64,000 bases of DNA from NCBI RefSeq assembly GCF_010725485.1, contig NZ_AP022598.1, positions 3,658,001-3,722,000 on the forward strand, in the 5' to 3' direction. The position numbers were made by a program, and so were the translations under genes. Each line of letters begins with the position of its first letter. Within the stretch, counting starts at the first letter, position 1. Shown here piece after piece: positions 39,132 to 50,099 of this stretch. Under the pieces are notes generated by a model. The model was given only the letters and a program-made list of their open reading frames with translations, had not been told where the DNA came from and made no database searches. The stretch is from Mycolicibacterium parafortuitum. Lineage in GTDB: Bacteria; Actinomycetota; Actinomycetes; Mycobacteriales; Mycobacteriaceae.

Positions 39132-41063
39132 CTAGAGCTGCACCGGGTAGGACGGCTCGCTGATCGCCGGGGTCACGGTCTTCTCGACGAAGATCGCGTG
39201 CCACAGCATGAAGATCAGCACCGTCCACAACCGGCGGCTGTGATCGCTCGTCCCGCCGCGGTGCTCGTCGAGCATCGCGCGCACGCCGTTCAGGTCGATC
39301 AGCTCGCCGGTTCCCGAGGAGCTGATCGTCTCGTGCGCCCAGTCCAGGAGCGCACCCGAGCGCAGCCAGTGCCGGATCGGCACCGGAAAACCGAGCTTCG
39401 GACGGTTCAGCACATGCGCGGGCACGATCGGCTCCAACGCGCGGCGCAGTGCGTACTTCGTCGTCGACCGCGTGATCTTCTGGTCGTACGGCAGCCGTGA
39501 CGCGACCGCGAACACCTCCGGGTCCAGGAACGGCACCCGCAGTTCCAGCGAGTTGGCCATCGTCATCTTGTCGGCCTTGACCAGGATGTCCCCGCGCAGC
39601 CAGGTGAACAGGTCGATGTGCTGCATCCGGGCGACCGGATCCCAGCCCTGCGATTGCGCGTACACCGGCGCGGTCACGTCGGTGTGCACCCAGTCCGGAC
39701 GGAACCGCCGCAGCACCGCGCGCAGCTGCGCGTCGGAGAAGCTGCGGGCATTGCCGTAGTAGCGCTCCTCCAGCGTCAGCGAGCCGCGATGGAGCAGGCT
39801 CTTGCCGCGCATCCCCTCCGGCAGCGGCTGGGCCATCCTGCCGACCGACCTGCGCAGTCCGCGCGGCAGATAGTCGAACGGCTTCAGCGACAGCGGCTCC
39901 CGGTAGATGGTGTAGCCGCCGAACAACTCGTCGGCACCCTCACCGGAGAGCACCACCTTGACGTGCTTGCGGGCCTCCTTGGCGATGAAGTACAGCGGCA
40001 CCAGCGCCGGGTCGGCCACCGGCTCGTCGAGATACCAGACGATCTCGGGCAGCGCCGCGACGAACTCCTCCTGGTCGACCACCTTCGCGACGTGGCGCGC
40101 ACCGATCGCCTCCGCGGACGCGACGGCGACGTCGACCTCCGAGAAACCCTCGCGTTCGAAGCCGGTGGTGAACGTGATCAGCCGAGGGTTGTGGCGCATC
40201 GCCAGCGCCGCGATCGCCGTCGAATCGATGCCGCCCGACAGGAACGCGCCCACGGTGACGTCGGCGCGCATGTGCTTGGCGACGGAGTCCTCGAGCGCGG
40301 CGGTGATCTCGTCGTAGCGTGCCTGCTCGGCACCGGCTGTGAACGGCACCGCCGCGAAACGGGGCCGGAAATAGCGTGTCACCTCGGGCGGCGCGCCCGG
40401 CCGCACCCGGGCGTAGCTACCCGACTCCAGCCGGCGTATCCCGCGCTGCAGCGTCTCCGGCTCCGGTACGTACTGCAGCACGGTGTAGTGCTGGACGGCG
40501 CGCTCGTCGATCGCGAGGTCGATACCCAGCGGCTCGGCGACGTCGAGCAGACACTTCTTCTCGCTGCCGACCACCGTCCCGTTCGCGCTGGTCGCCATGT
40601 AGAGCGGTTTGATGCCGAACGGATCCCGCGCGCAGAACAACTCCTGCTCGACGGTGTCCCAGAGCGCGAACGCGAACATGCCCCGCAGCCGGTGCAGCGC
40701 ATCGGGTCCCCAGTGGTGGTAGGCGGCCAGGATCGCCTCGCCGTCACCGTCGGTGTGGAACACCGCGCCGTACTCGGCGGCGAGTTCCTCCCGCAGCTCC
40801 AGATAGTTGTAGATCTCACCGTTGAACACGAGCGTGTAGCGCTGCGGCGCATCGGCCGGGCCCCACTGCAACGGTTGATGGCTGTGCGCGATGTCGATGA
40901 TCGACAACCGGTTGAACCCGACCACGACCCGGTCGTCGTGCCAGGTCCCGGGCTCGTCCGGACCGCGGTGGCGCATCTGCGCCGCTGCCCCCGACATCGA
41001 CTCGACCAGGGCAGGGGAGACCTCACAGAACGGGTCGGTTACCAGCGCAAGCAGTCCGCACAC
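39132..41063 (-). CDS. asnB: Asparagine synthetase (glutamine-hydrolysing)
   Basis: A 643-residue AsnB converting Asp, Gln and ATP to Asn. The N-terminal glutaminase domain starts with the nucleophile Cys2 (MCGLLALV) and has HRGPDEPGTW, NRLSIID and VFNGEIYNY. The synthetase domain has the PP-loop VGAFLSGGIDSTAIAALA and VVLSGEGADELFGGYTIYRE. Cys2 after an initiator GTG at 41063 fixes the start. A CATACT box ends 6 nt before it, suggesting a leaderless mRNA. Its length is close to M. tuberculosis AsnB (Rv2201). It belongs with glnA1/glnA2 in nitrogen metabolism and sits next to the ctaC operon. Confidence 0.96.
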   Translation of the reverse strand: MCGLLALVTDPFCEVSPALVESMSGAAAQMRHRGPDEPGTWHDDRVVVGFNRLSIIDIAHSHQPLQWGPADAPQRYTLVFNGEIYNYLELREELAAEYGAVFHTDGDGEAILAAYHHWGPDALHRLRGMFAFALWDTVEQELFCARDPFGIKPLYMATSANGTVVGSEKKCLLDVAEPLGIDLAIDERAVQHYTVLQYVPEPETLQRGIRRLESGSYARVRPGAPPEVTRYFRPRFAAVPFTAGAEQARYDEITAALEDSVAKHMRADVTVGAFLSGGIDSTAIAALAMRHNPRLITFTTGFEREGFSEVDVAVASAEAIGARHVAKVVDQEEFVAALPEIVWYLDEPVADPALVPLYFIAKEARKHVKVVLSGEGADELFGGYTIYREPLSLKPFDYLPRGLRRSVGRMAQPLPEGMRGKSLLHRGSLTLEERYYGNARSFSDAQLRAVLRRFRPDWVHTDVTAPVYAQSQGWDPVARMQHIDLFTWLRGDILVKADKMTMANSLELRVPFLDPEVFAVASRLPYDQKITRSTTKYALRRALEPIVPAHVLNRPKLGFPVPIRHWLRSGALLDWAHETISSSGTGELIDLNGVRAMLDEHRGGTSDHSRRLWTVLIFMLWHAIFVEKTVTPAISEPSYPVQL

Positions 41064-41069
41064 GGCGCC

Positions 41070-41075
41070 AGTATG
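41070..41075 (-). promoter_or_regulatory. Possible -10 box (CATACT) for asnB
   Basis: On the minus strand CATACT ends 6 nt before the asnB GTG. The first base deviates from TANNNT but the conserved A and final T are present; no ribosome site is visible. Confidence 0.4.
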
Positions 41076-41199
41076 CCTAATCCTGACGGTCGCTTCGCGC
41101 CTGTCGTACGGCGTGGTCTACGCTGCGTAGTATTCATGCAGCCGTGTGACCGCACCGCGGTCTCAATCGACTACTCGATGTCTTCAAGGAGGCGCCAAC

Positions 41200-42249
41200 G
41201 TGTCCGCTCGCGGCCTGAAGTTGGTGGCATTGTCCCTGCTCCTTGGCGGGATGACAGTGCTACTCAGCGGATGCAGTTGGTCGGAGGTACTCGGCCTGGG
41301 ATGGCCCAACGGCATCACGCCGGAGGCACATGCCAACCGTGAACTGTGGATCGGTTCTGTCATCGCGGCGTTCGTCGTCGGTGGGATCGTCTACGTCCTG
41401 CTGTTCTGGACCACGGTGTTCCACCGCAAGAAGGCCGGCGACACCGAGCTGCCGCGGCAGTTCGGCTACAACATGCCGCTGGAACTGACGCTGACGGTGA
41501 TCCCGTTCATCATCATCTCGGTGCTCTTCTACTTCACGGTGGTGGTGCAGGAGAAGATGCTGCACAAGGAGGACAACCCCGAGGTCGTCATCGACGTGAC
41601 CGCCTTCCAGTGGAACTGGAAGTTCGGCTACCAGAAGGTCGAGTTCGCCGACGGCACGATGTCCTACGACGGTGTCGACAACGAGCGCAAGGAAGCCATG
41701 ACCTCGCGCCCCGAGGGCGCGGACGACCATGGCATCGAGCAGGTCGGCGCCATCGCGGGGAAGAACCCCGAGGACCGCACCTACCTGAACTTCGACAAGA
41801 TCGAGACGCTGGGTTCGTCCACCGAGATCCCGGTGCTGGTGGTTCCGTCGGGCAAGCGCATCGAGTTCCAGATCGCGTCGGCCGATGTCATCCACGGCTT
41901 CTGGGTTCCGGAGTTCCTGTTCAAGCGGGACGTGCTGCCGAACCCCAAGGAGAACAACTCCGACAACGTCTTCCAGATCAGCGAGATCAACCTGCCCGAC
42001 GGGCAGACCAGCGGAGCGTTCGTCGGGCGTTGCACCGAGATGTGCGGCACCTACCACGCGATGATGAACTTCGAGCTACGGGTGGTCTCGCCCAACGACT
42101 TCAAGGCCTATCTCGCCCAGCGTGAGTCGGGCAAGACCAACGCCGAGGCGCTGGAGGCGATCAACCAGTCGCCGGTGGCCATCACCACCAAACCTTTCGA
42201 CACCCGTCGCGGTGAGGGTGCGCCCGAGCTGCCGCAGGCCAGCAGGTAA
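41200..42249 (+). CDS. ctaC: Cytochrome c oxidase subunit II (aa3 type), lipoprotein
   Basis: A 349-residue CtaC, the copper-A subunit that takes electrons in the bcc-aa3 supercomplex. The signal ends in lipobox LLSGC, so the N-terminus is lipidated. Two transmembrane helices follow ([20 protein letters not shown] and [20 protein letters not shown]). The CuA ligands are in [12 protein letters not shown] and [13 protein letters not shown], and [12 protein letters not shown] is the aromatic docking region. The GTG at 41200 has a perfect AAGGAGG. It is co-transcribed with ctaF after 9 bp. No ctaD is in the window. Confidence 0.97.
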   Translation: MSARGLKLVALSLLLGGMTVLLSGCSWSEVLGLGWPNGITPEAHANRELWIGSVIAAFVVGGIVYVLLFWTTVFHRKKAGDTELPRQFGYNMPLELTLTVIPFIIISVLFYFTVVVQEKMLHKEDNPEVVIDVTAFQWNWKFGYQKVEFADGTMSYDGVDNERKEAMTSRPEGADDHGIEQVGAIAGKNPEDRTYLNFDKIETLGSSTEIPVLVVPSGKRIEFQIASADVIHGFWVPEFLFKRDVLPNPKENNSDNVFQISEINLPDGQTSGAFVGRCTEMCGTYHAMMNFELRVVSPNDFKAYLAQRESGKTNAEALEAINQSPVAITTKPFDTRRGEGAPELPQASR

Positions 42250-42258
42250 GGACAGCAG

Positions 42259-42678
42259 ATGCATATCGAAGCCAGGTTGTTCGAATTCCTGACCGCGTTC
42301 TTCGCGCTGTGCACGGTCGTCTACGCCGTGCTGACCCATCTGTTCGCCCGTGGCGGCATCGAGTGGGCAGGCACCACCGCGCTGGCGCTGACGACCGGTC
42401 TGTCCCTGATCACCGGCACGTTCTTCCGCTTCGTCGCGCGCCGGCTCGACACCCGGCCCGAAGACTACGAGGATGCCGAGATCGCTGACGGCGCGGGCGA
42501 GCTGGGCTTCTACAGCCCGCACAGCTGGTGGCCGGTCATGATCGCGCTGTCCGGCTCGATCACCGCGGTCGGCATGGCGATGTGGCTGCCGTGGCTGATC
42601 GTCGCCGGCGTGTGCTTCATCCTTTCGACGGTGGCCGGACTGGTCTTCGAATACCACACGGGGCCCGAGAAGCACTGA
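42259..42678 (+). CDS. ctaF: Cytochrome c oxidase subunit IV (actinobacterial type)
   Basis: A 139-residue membrane protein that matches the actinobacterial aa3 oxidase subunit IV (Rv2199c). Four helices are visible: [60 protein letters not shown] and [19 protein letters not shown]. The polar loop [20 protein letters not shown] is characteristic. The ATG at 42259 has an AAGGACA site. It lies 9 bp after ctaC, so the two subunits are made together. Confidence 0.93.
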   Translation: MHIEARLFEFLTAFFALCTVVYAVLTHLFARGGIEWAGTTALALTTGLSLITGTFFRFVARRLDTRPEDYEDAEIADGAGELGFYSPHSWWPVMIALSGSITAVGMAMWLPWLIVAGVCFILSTVAGLVFEYHTGPEKH

Positions 42679-42703
42679 GCCCGGCCGCAAGGTCACAATC
42701 AGG

Positions 42704-42778
42704 CATGAGTTACCCCGTAACCCGCGTCCAGGGATCCGTTCGGGTGCTGCCGTTGGGTAGTGTTGCCGAGGCGTCATG
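42704..42778 (+). CDS. Possible 24-residue small ORF between ctaF and mmpS3
   Basis: An ATG at 42704 opens a short frame (MSYPVTRVQGSVRVLPLGSV, then AEAS) ending in TGA at 42776-42778. The upstream sequence has only a weak ribosome site. It overlaps a candidate -10 (TAGTGT, 42758-42763) that could serve mmpS3. It may be a leader peptide or chance; only conservation would decide. Confidence 0.2.
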
Positions 42779-42832
42779 AGCCGCCACGGCGACCACCGAC
42801 GCCGAAGAAGCAGTCGAGAAGGACAGACGTAG

Positions 42833-43675
42833 ATGAGCGGGCCGAATCCTCCCGGGCGGGACTCTGGCAGCTCTGGTCTCCCAGGTGAGGAGCCGGAAAG
42901 CGCCGCCGACAACCCCGACACCGGCCAGACGGACTTCTACTCGCGCGCATACTCGGCGCCGGAGTCCGAACAGTTCGTCAGCGCGTACGCCTCCAACGAT
43001 CTGGTGCCGTACGACTACGACACCTACGACGCCGCGGCGGACGTCGAATACGCACCGCCGCCGCGCTGGCCGTGGGTGGTCGGCATCGTCGCGATCATCG
43101 CCGCCGTCGCACTGGTGGTCTCGGTGTCGGTTCTGGTGACCCGCACCGACACCGACAACCTCGCCACGCCGGAGACGACGACGCGGCCCGCGCCGCCCGT
43201 GCAGGACGAGATCCTGACGACGACGCCTCCGCCTCCGCCGCCCCCACCGCCGCCGACCTCGGAGGCCCCGCCGCCTCCGCCGCCGGAGACCGTCACGGTG
43301 ACCCAGGAACCGCCGCCTCCGCCGCCGGCCGAGGAGCCCCCGCCACCGCCGCCGCAGACCTCGGAGGCCCCGCCGCCTCCGCCGACGACCACGACGCCCG
43401 CGGGCCCGCGACAGGTGACCTACTCGGTCACCGGGACGAAGGCCCCCGGCGACATCATCACGGTGACCTACATCGACGCGTCCGGGCGCAGCCGCACCCA
43501 GCGCAACGTCTACATCCCGTGGTCGCTCACCGTCACCCCGATCTCACAGTCCGAGGTCGGCTCCGTTCAGGCGTCCAGCCTGTTCCTGGTCAGCCGGCTG
43601 AACTGTTCGATCACCACCAGCGACGGACAGGTGTTGTCGTCCAACACCGGTAACGCCGCCCAGACCAGCTGTTAG
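42833..43675 (+). CDS. mmpS3: MmpS family membrane protein MmpS3
   Basis: A 280-residue MmpS3 homolog (Rv2198c). Residues 1-80 are polar and Asp/Tyr-rich, then one transmembrane helix ([20 protein letters not shown]), a long Pro/Glu/Thr-rich periplasmic stretch with 9-, 6- and 5-Pro runs (about 125-190), and a C-terminal MmpS domain ([20 protein letters not shown] to the terminal Cys). MmpS proteins partner MmpL exporters, but MmpS3 has no linked mmpL here or, as I recall, in M. tuberculosis. The ATG has AGAAGGA upstream. Conserved position beside ctaC-ctaF suggests an envelope role tied to the respiratory operon (inference). Confidence 0.93.
   Translation: MSGPNPPGRDSGSSGLPGEEPESAADNPDTGQTDFYSRAYSAPESEQFVSAYASNDLVPYDYDTYDAAADVEYAPPPRWPWVVGIVAIIAAVALVVSVSVLVTRTDTDNLATPETTTRPAPPVQDEILTTTPPPPPPPPPPTSEAPPPPPPETVTVTQEPPPPPPAEEPPPPPPQTSEAPPPPPTTTTPAGPRQVTYSVTGTKAPGDIITVTYIDASGRSRTQRNVYIPWSLTVTPISQSEVGSVQASSLFLVSRLNCSITTSDGQVLSSNTGNAAQTSC
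43256..43384. repeat. mmpS3: 27-bp direct repeat in the mmpS3 proline-rich stretch
   Basis: Identical 27-bp sequences at 43256-43282 and 43358-43384, 102 bp (34 codons) apart and in the same frame, encode TSEAPPPPP twice. The region between is further CCG/CCT-rich repeat. Confidence 0.85.
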
Positions 43676-43690
43676 GCCACTGCGACGCCG

Positions 43691-44386
43691 ATGACGAACC
43701 TCACCGACACCGCGAACCGCCCGAGCGCCGGGTTCGACGTCTCCTCCCTCGACCGCACCGACCGGCTGCTGCTCGGTGGCTGCGTGGTGGCCTGGCTGGC
43801 CGCGCTCGGCGGCGGTGTCGCCGCGATCGTCGCGCTGATCGACCTCGGCCGCGGGCACACCGCCCCGGCGGGGGATTCCGGCACGCCGTGGGTGCTGTAC
43901 ACGATCATCGGTGTCTCGGCGGCGGTGATCGTCGCCGCGGTCCCGCTGCTGTTGCGCGCCCGGCGCGATCCCGACGCCGAACTCACCCCTGTCGAGAAGC
44001 GGCTGGCCCGGCAGCAGGCGGAGCGCACCGAGGCCCCGGCACCTGCCCCGGCACGGCCGGTGGATGCCCCGACCGAGAAGCTGCGTGTGCCCCCACCACC
44101 CGCCGACACCAACAGCGGGCGCCTGCCCCGGATCCTGCAGTCACCCGTGTCGCCGACGGTGATCGACTCACCGGCCGTCGACCGGGTCTGGCTGCGTAAC
44201 ACCGCGTCGGTGACCGGTGCGATGGGCGTCGCCACGGTGCTGGTGTCGACCGCGACCTACCTGATGGCCGTCGACAGCGTCACGGCCTCCTGGGTGCTCT
44301 ACGGCGTTGCCGGCGCCGTCACGGCCGCGATGGTGGCCATCCCGGTGTACTTCCTGCGCGAGCTGCGGGCTGCGCTCGGGAGCTAG
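43691..44386 (+). CDS. DUF2561 family membrane protein (Rv2197c-like)
   Basis: A 231-residue protein with four helices in two pairs: LLLGGCVVAWLAALGGGVAA and VLYTIIGVSAAVIVAAVPLL, then after a polar Pro/Glu-rich cytosolic loop (about residues 105-160) TASVTGAMGVATVLVSTATY and WVLYGVAGAVTAAMVAIPVY. It fits DUF2561, whose function is unknown. It starts 15 bp after mmpS3 and is the last gene of the ctaC-ctaF-mmpS3 run. Downstream are a NUDIX remnant on the other strand and a strong terminator. Confidence 0.87.
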   Translation: MTNLTDTANRPSAGFDVSSLDRTDRLLLGGCVVAWLAALGGGVAAIVALIDLGRGHTAPAGDSGTPWVLYTIIGVSAAVIVAAVPLLLRARRDPDAELTPVEKRLARQQAERTEAPAPAPARPVDAPTEKLRVPPPPADTNSGRLPRILQSPVSPTVIDSPAVDRVWLRNTASVTGAMGVATVLVSTATYLMAVDSVTASWVLYGVAGAVTAAMVAIPVYFLRELRAALGS

Positions 44387-44523
44387 TCGCGGAATCGTGA
44401 CGCGGTCCAGATCCCGGACCGCGCGCAGCCCGAACGGGGTGTCTCGTCGTCTTCGACTGCGCCACCGGGCAATTCGAGACAGTCGCGGTAGGTCACGGCG
44501 TCCACGACGACTTGCCCGTCGGA
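44383..44523 (-). pseudogene. Remnant of a NUDIX hydrolase gene
   Basis: On the minus strand the short frame SDGQVVVDAVTYRDCLELPG continues GAVEDDETP, a good match to the start of a NUDIX box (GX5E preceded by a beta strand with LELPGG). The frame then loses the box; a shifted frame reads FGLRAVRDLDR, like the REU part. No start codon or N-terminal half is present. This is probably a decayed fragment squeezed between the DUF2561 gene, with which its stop is interlocked, and the terminator. Confidence 0.5.
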
Positions 44524-44568
44524 TGAACACGCCGATAAATGTGGCGGGGTAGGGGAGTGGGCACACAA

Positions 44569-44606
44569 AAAGATCCGCCCCAGCCGGATGGCTGGGGCGG
44601 ATCTTT
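44569..44606. terminator. Bidirectional intrinsic terminator between the qcr and cta/mmpS3 operons
   Basis: Perfect 17-bp arms (44569-44585 and 44590-44606) around a GGAT loop, with AAA/TTT ends that give a T run on the minus strand 17 bp after the qcrB stop. It can stop the leftward ctaE-qcrCAB transcript and the rightward ctaC-DUF2561 transcript. Confidence 0.9.
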
Positions 44607-44622
44607 CGCGTTCGTGCTCGGG

Positions 44623-46281
44623 TCAGTGGTGACCGTTGGTCGAGCCGTTGGACCCGTTGCCGGCATGCGTGCGGTCCTGATGCTCGCGCAGCGCGGTGAG
44701 CGCCCGGCGCTCGGCCGCATGAGCGGCCTCGGTGAGCGCTTCGTGCTCCGAGATCGGATCCGCCGACAGGAACCCACCGGTACCCGGCGCACCCGCCGAG
44801 CCCAGCTTGTTCATCCGCTTGGGCAGGGCAGCACCCTGGTACTCCAGCGGAATCGGGTGACCGTGCTCGTCGACCGGGCCGAGCGGCTGGTGCAGCTCGA
44901 CATAGGCGCCGTGCGGCAGACGCTTGATGATGCCCGTCTCGATGCCGTGCTCCAGCACCGCGCGGTCGCTGCGCTGCAGCGCCACCGCCCAGCGGTAGGC
45001 GACGAAGTACACGATCGCGGGCAGCACCACCATGCCGATGCGGCCGATCCACGTCGTCGCGTTCAGCGAGATGTGGAACTTCAGCGCGATGATGTCGTTC
45101 ATGCAGGCGAACGTCAGCAGGATGTAGAACGAGATCGCCGCCGCACCGACCGCGGTACGCGTCGGCACGTCACGAGGACGCTGCAACAGGTTGTGGTGTG
45201 CGTCGTCGCCGCTGAGCTTCTTCTCGATGAACGGGTAGGCGATCAGCAGCGTGAAGACCAGACCCATCGCCAGCGCGACCCAGACACCCTGCGGGATGGT
45301 GTGACCGAACGGGTAGAACTCCCACGCCGGCCACAGGCGGATCAGGCCGTCCGTCCACATCATGTAGAAGTCGGGCTGGCTACCGGCCGAGACTTGAGAC
45401 GGGTTGTACGGACCGATCGTCCACACCGGGTTGATCTGCAACAGACCGCCCATCAGGCCCAGGATGCCGACCGTCACGGCGAAGAACGCGCCGGACTTGA
45501 CCGCGAACACCGGCATGACGCGCACGCCGACGACGTTCGTCTCGGTGCGGCCGGGGCCGGGGAACTGGGTGTGCTTCTGGAACCACACCAGCGCGAGGTG
45601 AACACCGATGAGCGCCAGGATGATTCCGGGGATCAGCAGGATGTGCAGCGCGTACAGGCGGGGGATCAGGATCTCGCCGGGGAAGTCCCCGCCGAACAAC
45701 GCCCAGTGCATCCAGGTGCCGACCACCGGGATACCGATCGTGATGCCCGAGAGCGCGGCGCGGATACCGGTGCCCGAGAGCAGGTCGTCCGGCAGCGAGT
45801 AGCCGAAGAAGCCCTCGAACATCGCCAGGATCAGCAGCAGCGAGCCGATCACCCAGTTCGCCTCACGCGGGCGGCGGAACGCGCCGGTGAAGAAGATACG
45901 GGCAAGGTGGACCATGATCGACGCCGCGAACAGCAGCGCCGCCCAGTGGTGCACCTGGCGCACGAACAGACCGCCGCGCACCTCGAAGCTGATGTCCAGC
46001 GTGGTCTCGTATGCCCGCGACATGCCCACACCGCGCAGCGGCTGGTACACGCCGTCGTAGACGACGTGCGCCATCGACGGGTCGAAGAACAGCGTCAGGT
46101 ACACGCCCGTGATGAGCAGCACCAGGAAGCTGTACATCGCGATCTCGCCGAGCAGGAACGACCAATGCGTCGGGAAGACCTTGTTGAGCTGCCGGCGCAC
46201 CGCGGCCGACGGGTGATACCGCGAGTCGATCGCGTCACCCTGCTTGGCCGCGATCGTGGCGGCGTCTAGACGTGGGCTCAT
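44623..46281 (-). CDS. qcrB: Cytochrome bc1 complex cytochrome b subunit
   Basis: A 552-residue QcrB, the quinol-oxidising diheme cytochrome b of the bcc complex and a known drug target in mycobacteria. Multiple helices carry the heme-binding region ([20 protein letters not shown] with paired His), [20 protein letters not shown], the Qp-site-type PPE-like segment and the actinobacterial C-terminal extension with a charged tail ([20 protein letters not shown]). The ATG at 46281 overlaps the qcrA stop by 4 bp. Last gene of the ctaE-qcrC-qcrA-qcrB operon, followed by a strong hairpin. Confidence 0.97.
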   Translation of the reverse strand: MSPRLDAATIAAKQGDAIDSRYHPSAAVRRQLNKVFPTHWSFLLGEIAMYSFLVLLITGVYLTLFFDPSMAHVVYDGVYQPLRGVGMSRAYETTLDISFEVRGGLFVRQVHHWAALLFAASIMVHLARIFFTGAFRRPREANWVIGSLLLILAMFEGFFGYSLPDDLLSGTGIRAALSGITIGIPVVGTWMHWALFGGDFPGEILIPRLYALHILLIPGIILALIGVHLALVWFQKHTQFPGPGRTETNVVGVRVMPVFAVKSGAFFAVTVGILGLMGGLLQINPVWTIGPYNPSQVSAGSQPDFYMMWTDGLIRLWPAWEFYPFGHTIPQGVWVALAMGLVFTLLIAYPFIEKKLSGDDAHHNLLQRPRDVPTRTAVGAAAISFYILLTFACMNDIIALKFHISLNATTWIGRIGMVVLPAIVYFVAYRWAVALQRSDRAVLEHGIETGIIKRLPHGAYVELHQPLGPVDEHGHPIPLEYQGAALPKRMNKLGSAGAPGTGGFLSADPISEHEALTEAAHAAERRALTALREHQDRTHAGNGSNGSTNGHH

Positions 46282-47483
46282 GACTTGCGCTCCCAGAATG
46301 CCGGTCCGACGGGTTCGATGAAGTCGCCGTTGGCGACCAAGTAGCCATCCTGGTCGATCGTGATCGGCAGCTGTGCGAGCGCACGAGCGGCGGGACCGAA
46401 GATCGGCTTGGCGAAGTGCAGCGCGTCGAACTGCGACTGGTGGCACGGGCACAGGATGCGGTAGGTCTGCTGCTCGTACAGCGACGACGGGCAGCCCAGG
46501 TGCGAGCACACCTTGGTGTAGGCGAACAGCTCACCGAAGTTGAAGCTCTCCTGGCCGCGGCGCTTGACCACGCGGGACATGTCGCCGGGCTTGATGCGGA
46601 TCAGCATCACCGGGTTCCGCACACCCATCACGATGTCGTAGATGTGGTGCTGGGACTCGACTGTCGTTCCGTCACCGTCGGATTCACGCCACGGGTAGAC
46701 GGTCTCCATGCCACCGGCGTCGAGGTCCTCCGGGCGCATCTTGACGAACGGGGAGTCACCGGGCTTGCCGGTCGCGCGGGCCAGGTAGATGGTCTCGCCC
46801 TCGAAGCGCGGGGTCCATCCGGACGTCCACAGCACGGCCTTCATGCCTTCGGCGGTCGGCACGACGGGCTTCCACGGGTTCTTGATCAGACCGCCGATGA
46901 ACGCCACCGCGGTGCCGAGCCCGAACGCGCCGAACCCGATACCCAGCGAGATGCCGATCATCTTGCGGCGCTTGATGGTCGAGCCGTCCAGCGCGTCGCC
47001 GAGGTTCGCGGCGATCGTCTTGCGGTGCAGCTCGGGGGAGCGCCCGTCATGGCGATCCTGGATCGAGATCTCTTCGGGGATGAACTTCTTCTGGTACATC
47101 ACCGCGCCGATACCGATGGCCAGCACCGACAGCCCGAAGGTCAGGCCGTACAGCGGCGTGGTCAGCGAGTACATGAACTCGCCGCCGGACCCGTAGGGCT
47201 TGTACTCCCAGGGCCAGAACAAGAAGATCAGCAGCAGCGCCAGACCCGAGAAGCCGGCCAGCAGGAACCAGTACGCGACGGTGCGCTCGGCGCGCTTCTC
47301 GGCCTTGGTGCCGGGGATCGGCCAGCGTGGCTCCTTGTAGACGATCTCGACACCGTCGAGCTTGCCGCCGAGTTCGAGGAGCTCTTCCTGCGTCATCTTG
47401 GCGAGTTCGGCGTCGGTCGGCTGTCCCGGCTCACCCTTGTGGCCGGGGACGTCCGTGCCTTTCTCGTCAGGCTTGTCACTCAT
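46278..47483 (-). CDS. qcrA: Cytochrome bc1 complex Rieske iron-sulfur subunit
   Basis: A 401-residue actinobacterial Rieske protein. The [2Fe-2S] ligands are in [11 protein letters not shown] and [13 protein letters not shown]. Three transmembrane helices precede it ([39 protein letters not shown] and [20 protein letters not shown]), as in the mycobacterial supercomplex. The N-terminus is a polar cytosolic segment ([20 protein letters not shown]). The ATG at 47483 overlaps the qcrC stop by 4 bp; qcrB is coupled at the other end in the same way. Confidence 0.97.
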   Translation of the reverse strand: MSDKPDEKGTDVPGHKGEPGQPTDAELAKMTQEELLELGGKLDGVEIVYKEPRWPIPGTKAEKRAERTVAYWFLLAGFSGLALLLIFLFWPWEYKPYGSGGEFMYSLTTPLYGLTFGLSVLAIGIGAVMYQKKFIPEEISIQDRHDGRSPELHRKTIAANLGDALDGSTIKRRKMIGISLGIGFGAFGLGTAVAFIGGLIKNPWKPVVPTAEGMKAVLWTSGWTPRFEGETIYLARATGKPGDSPFVKMRPEDLDAGGMETVYPWRESDGDGTTVESQHHIYDIVMGVRNPVMLIRIKPGDMSRVVKRRGQESFNFGELFAYTKVCSHLGCPSSLYEQQTYRILCPCHQSQFDALHFAKPIFGPAARALAQLPITIDQDGYLVANGDFIEPVGPAFWERKS

Positions 47484-48286
47484 GCCCGTGCTCCGATCCA
47501 CAGTGCGGCGGCGATGATGGCCACCATTCCGACGATCCACGCGACCATGCCTTCGGAGGTCGGCCCGAAGCCGCCCAGTCCGAGTCCGCCCGGGGTGGGG
47601 GTTTGCGCGGCTTCGCGCACGTAGGCGACGATGTCGCGCTTCTCCTCAGGGGAGAGCTGGCGGTCGGAGAACTTGGGCATGTTCTGCGGACCCGTCAGCA
47701 TGGCGGTGTAGATCTGCGCTTCGTTGGCGTTGCCGAGGTCAGGGGCGTACTTGCCCGACGACAGTGCGCCACCCTTGCCGGTGAAGTTGTGGCAGGACGC
47801 GCAGTTCAGCCGGAACAGGTCGCCGCCGCGGGCGACGTCGTTGCCGATCAGCGACTGCGAGGCGATGTGACCGTTCTCGTCACGGGGCACGACGGGGCCG
47901 CCGCCGTTGGCCTGGATGTAGGCACCCAGCGCGTCGGTCTGTGCCTCGTCGAACTGACGGGGCTTCTGCGGCGCCTGCGCCTCGCCGCGCATCGCGGGCA
48001 TACGGCCGGTGGACACCTGGAAGTACACGGCGGCCTCGCCGACACCGATCAGGCTCGGGCCACGGTCGGCGACACCCTGCAGGTTGACGCCGTGGCAGGA
48101 CACGCAGGACGTGTCGTAGAGCTGCTGACCAACGCGGAGCATGGCCGACGCCGACTCATCGGCGACAGCGACCTGAGGTGACGGCGTCAACGTGGCCGCC
48201 AGGCCACCGGCCATCACCAATCCACTCATCAGCAGCAGGGCTGCTGTGAGCCGTCGGCGTAACCGCCGGCGCGACTTGCTGGTCAT
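47480..48286 (-). CDS. qcrC: Cytochrome bc1 complex diheme cytochrome c subunit
   Basis: A 268-residue QcrC, the fused diheme cytochrome c that replaces a soluble carrier in the bcc-aa3 supercomplex. Two CxxCH heme sites are seen, [14 protein letters not shown] (about residue 60) and [14 protein letters not shown] (about 160), with distal Met candidates in GRMPAM and QNMPKF. An N-terminal basic signal/anchor ([20 protein letters not shown]) and a C-terminal helix ([20 protein letters not shown]) bracket the heme domains. I chose the ATG at 48286; the longer frame mirrors ctaE. Confidence 0.96.
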   Translation of the reverse strand: MTSKSRRRLRRRLTAALLLMSGLVMAGGLAATLTPSPQVAVADESASAMLRVGQQLYDTSCVSCHGVNLQGVADRGPSLIGVGEAAVYFQVSTGRMPAMRGEAQAPQKPRQFDEAQTDALGAYIQANGGGPVVPRDENGHIASQSLIGNDVARGGDLFRLNCASCHNFTGKGGALSSGKYAPDLGNANEAQIYTAMLTGPQNMPKFSDRQLSPEEKRDIVAYVREAAQTPTPGGLGLGGFGPTSEGMVAWIVGMVAIIAAALWIGARA

Positions 48287-48324
48287 CGAACCCCTTCTCA
48301 TCAGGCGAGGCATTCGCGAGCCGA

Positions 48325-50099
<1,775 letters not shown>

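Noticed and set aside
43205..43400. Repetitive GC-rich DNA in mmpS3 as a mobile or variable element
   Set aside because: It is simply proline codon runs in the known Pro-rich stretch of MmpS3; only the 27-bp direct repeat was kept as a feature.
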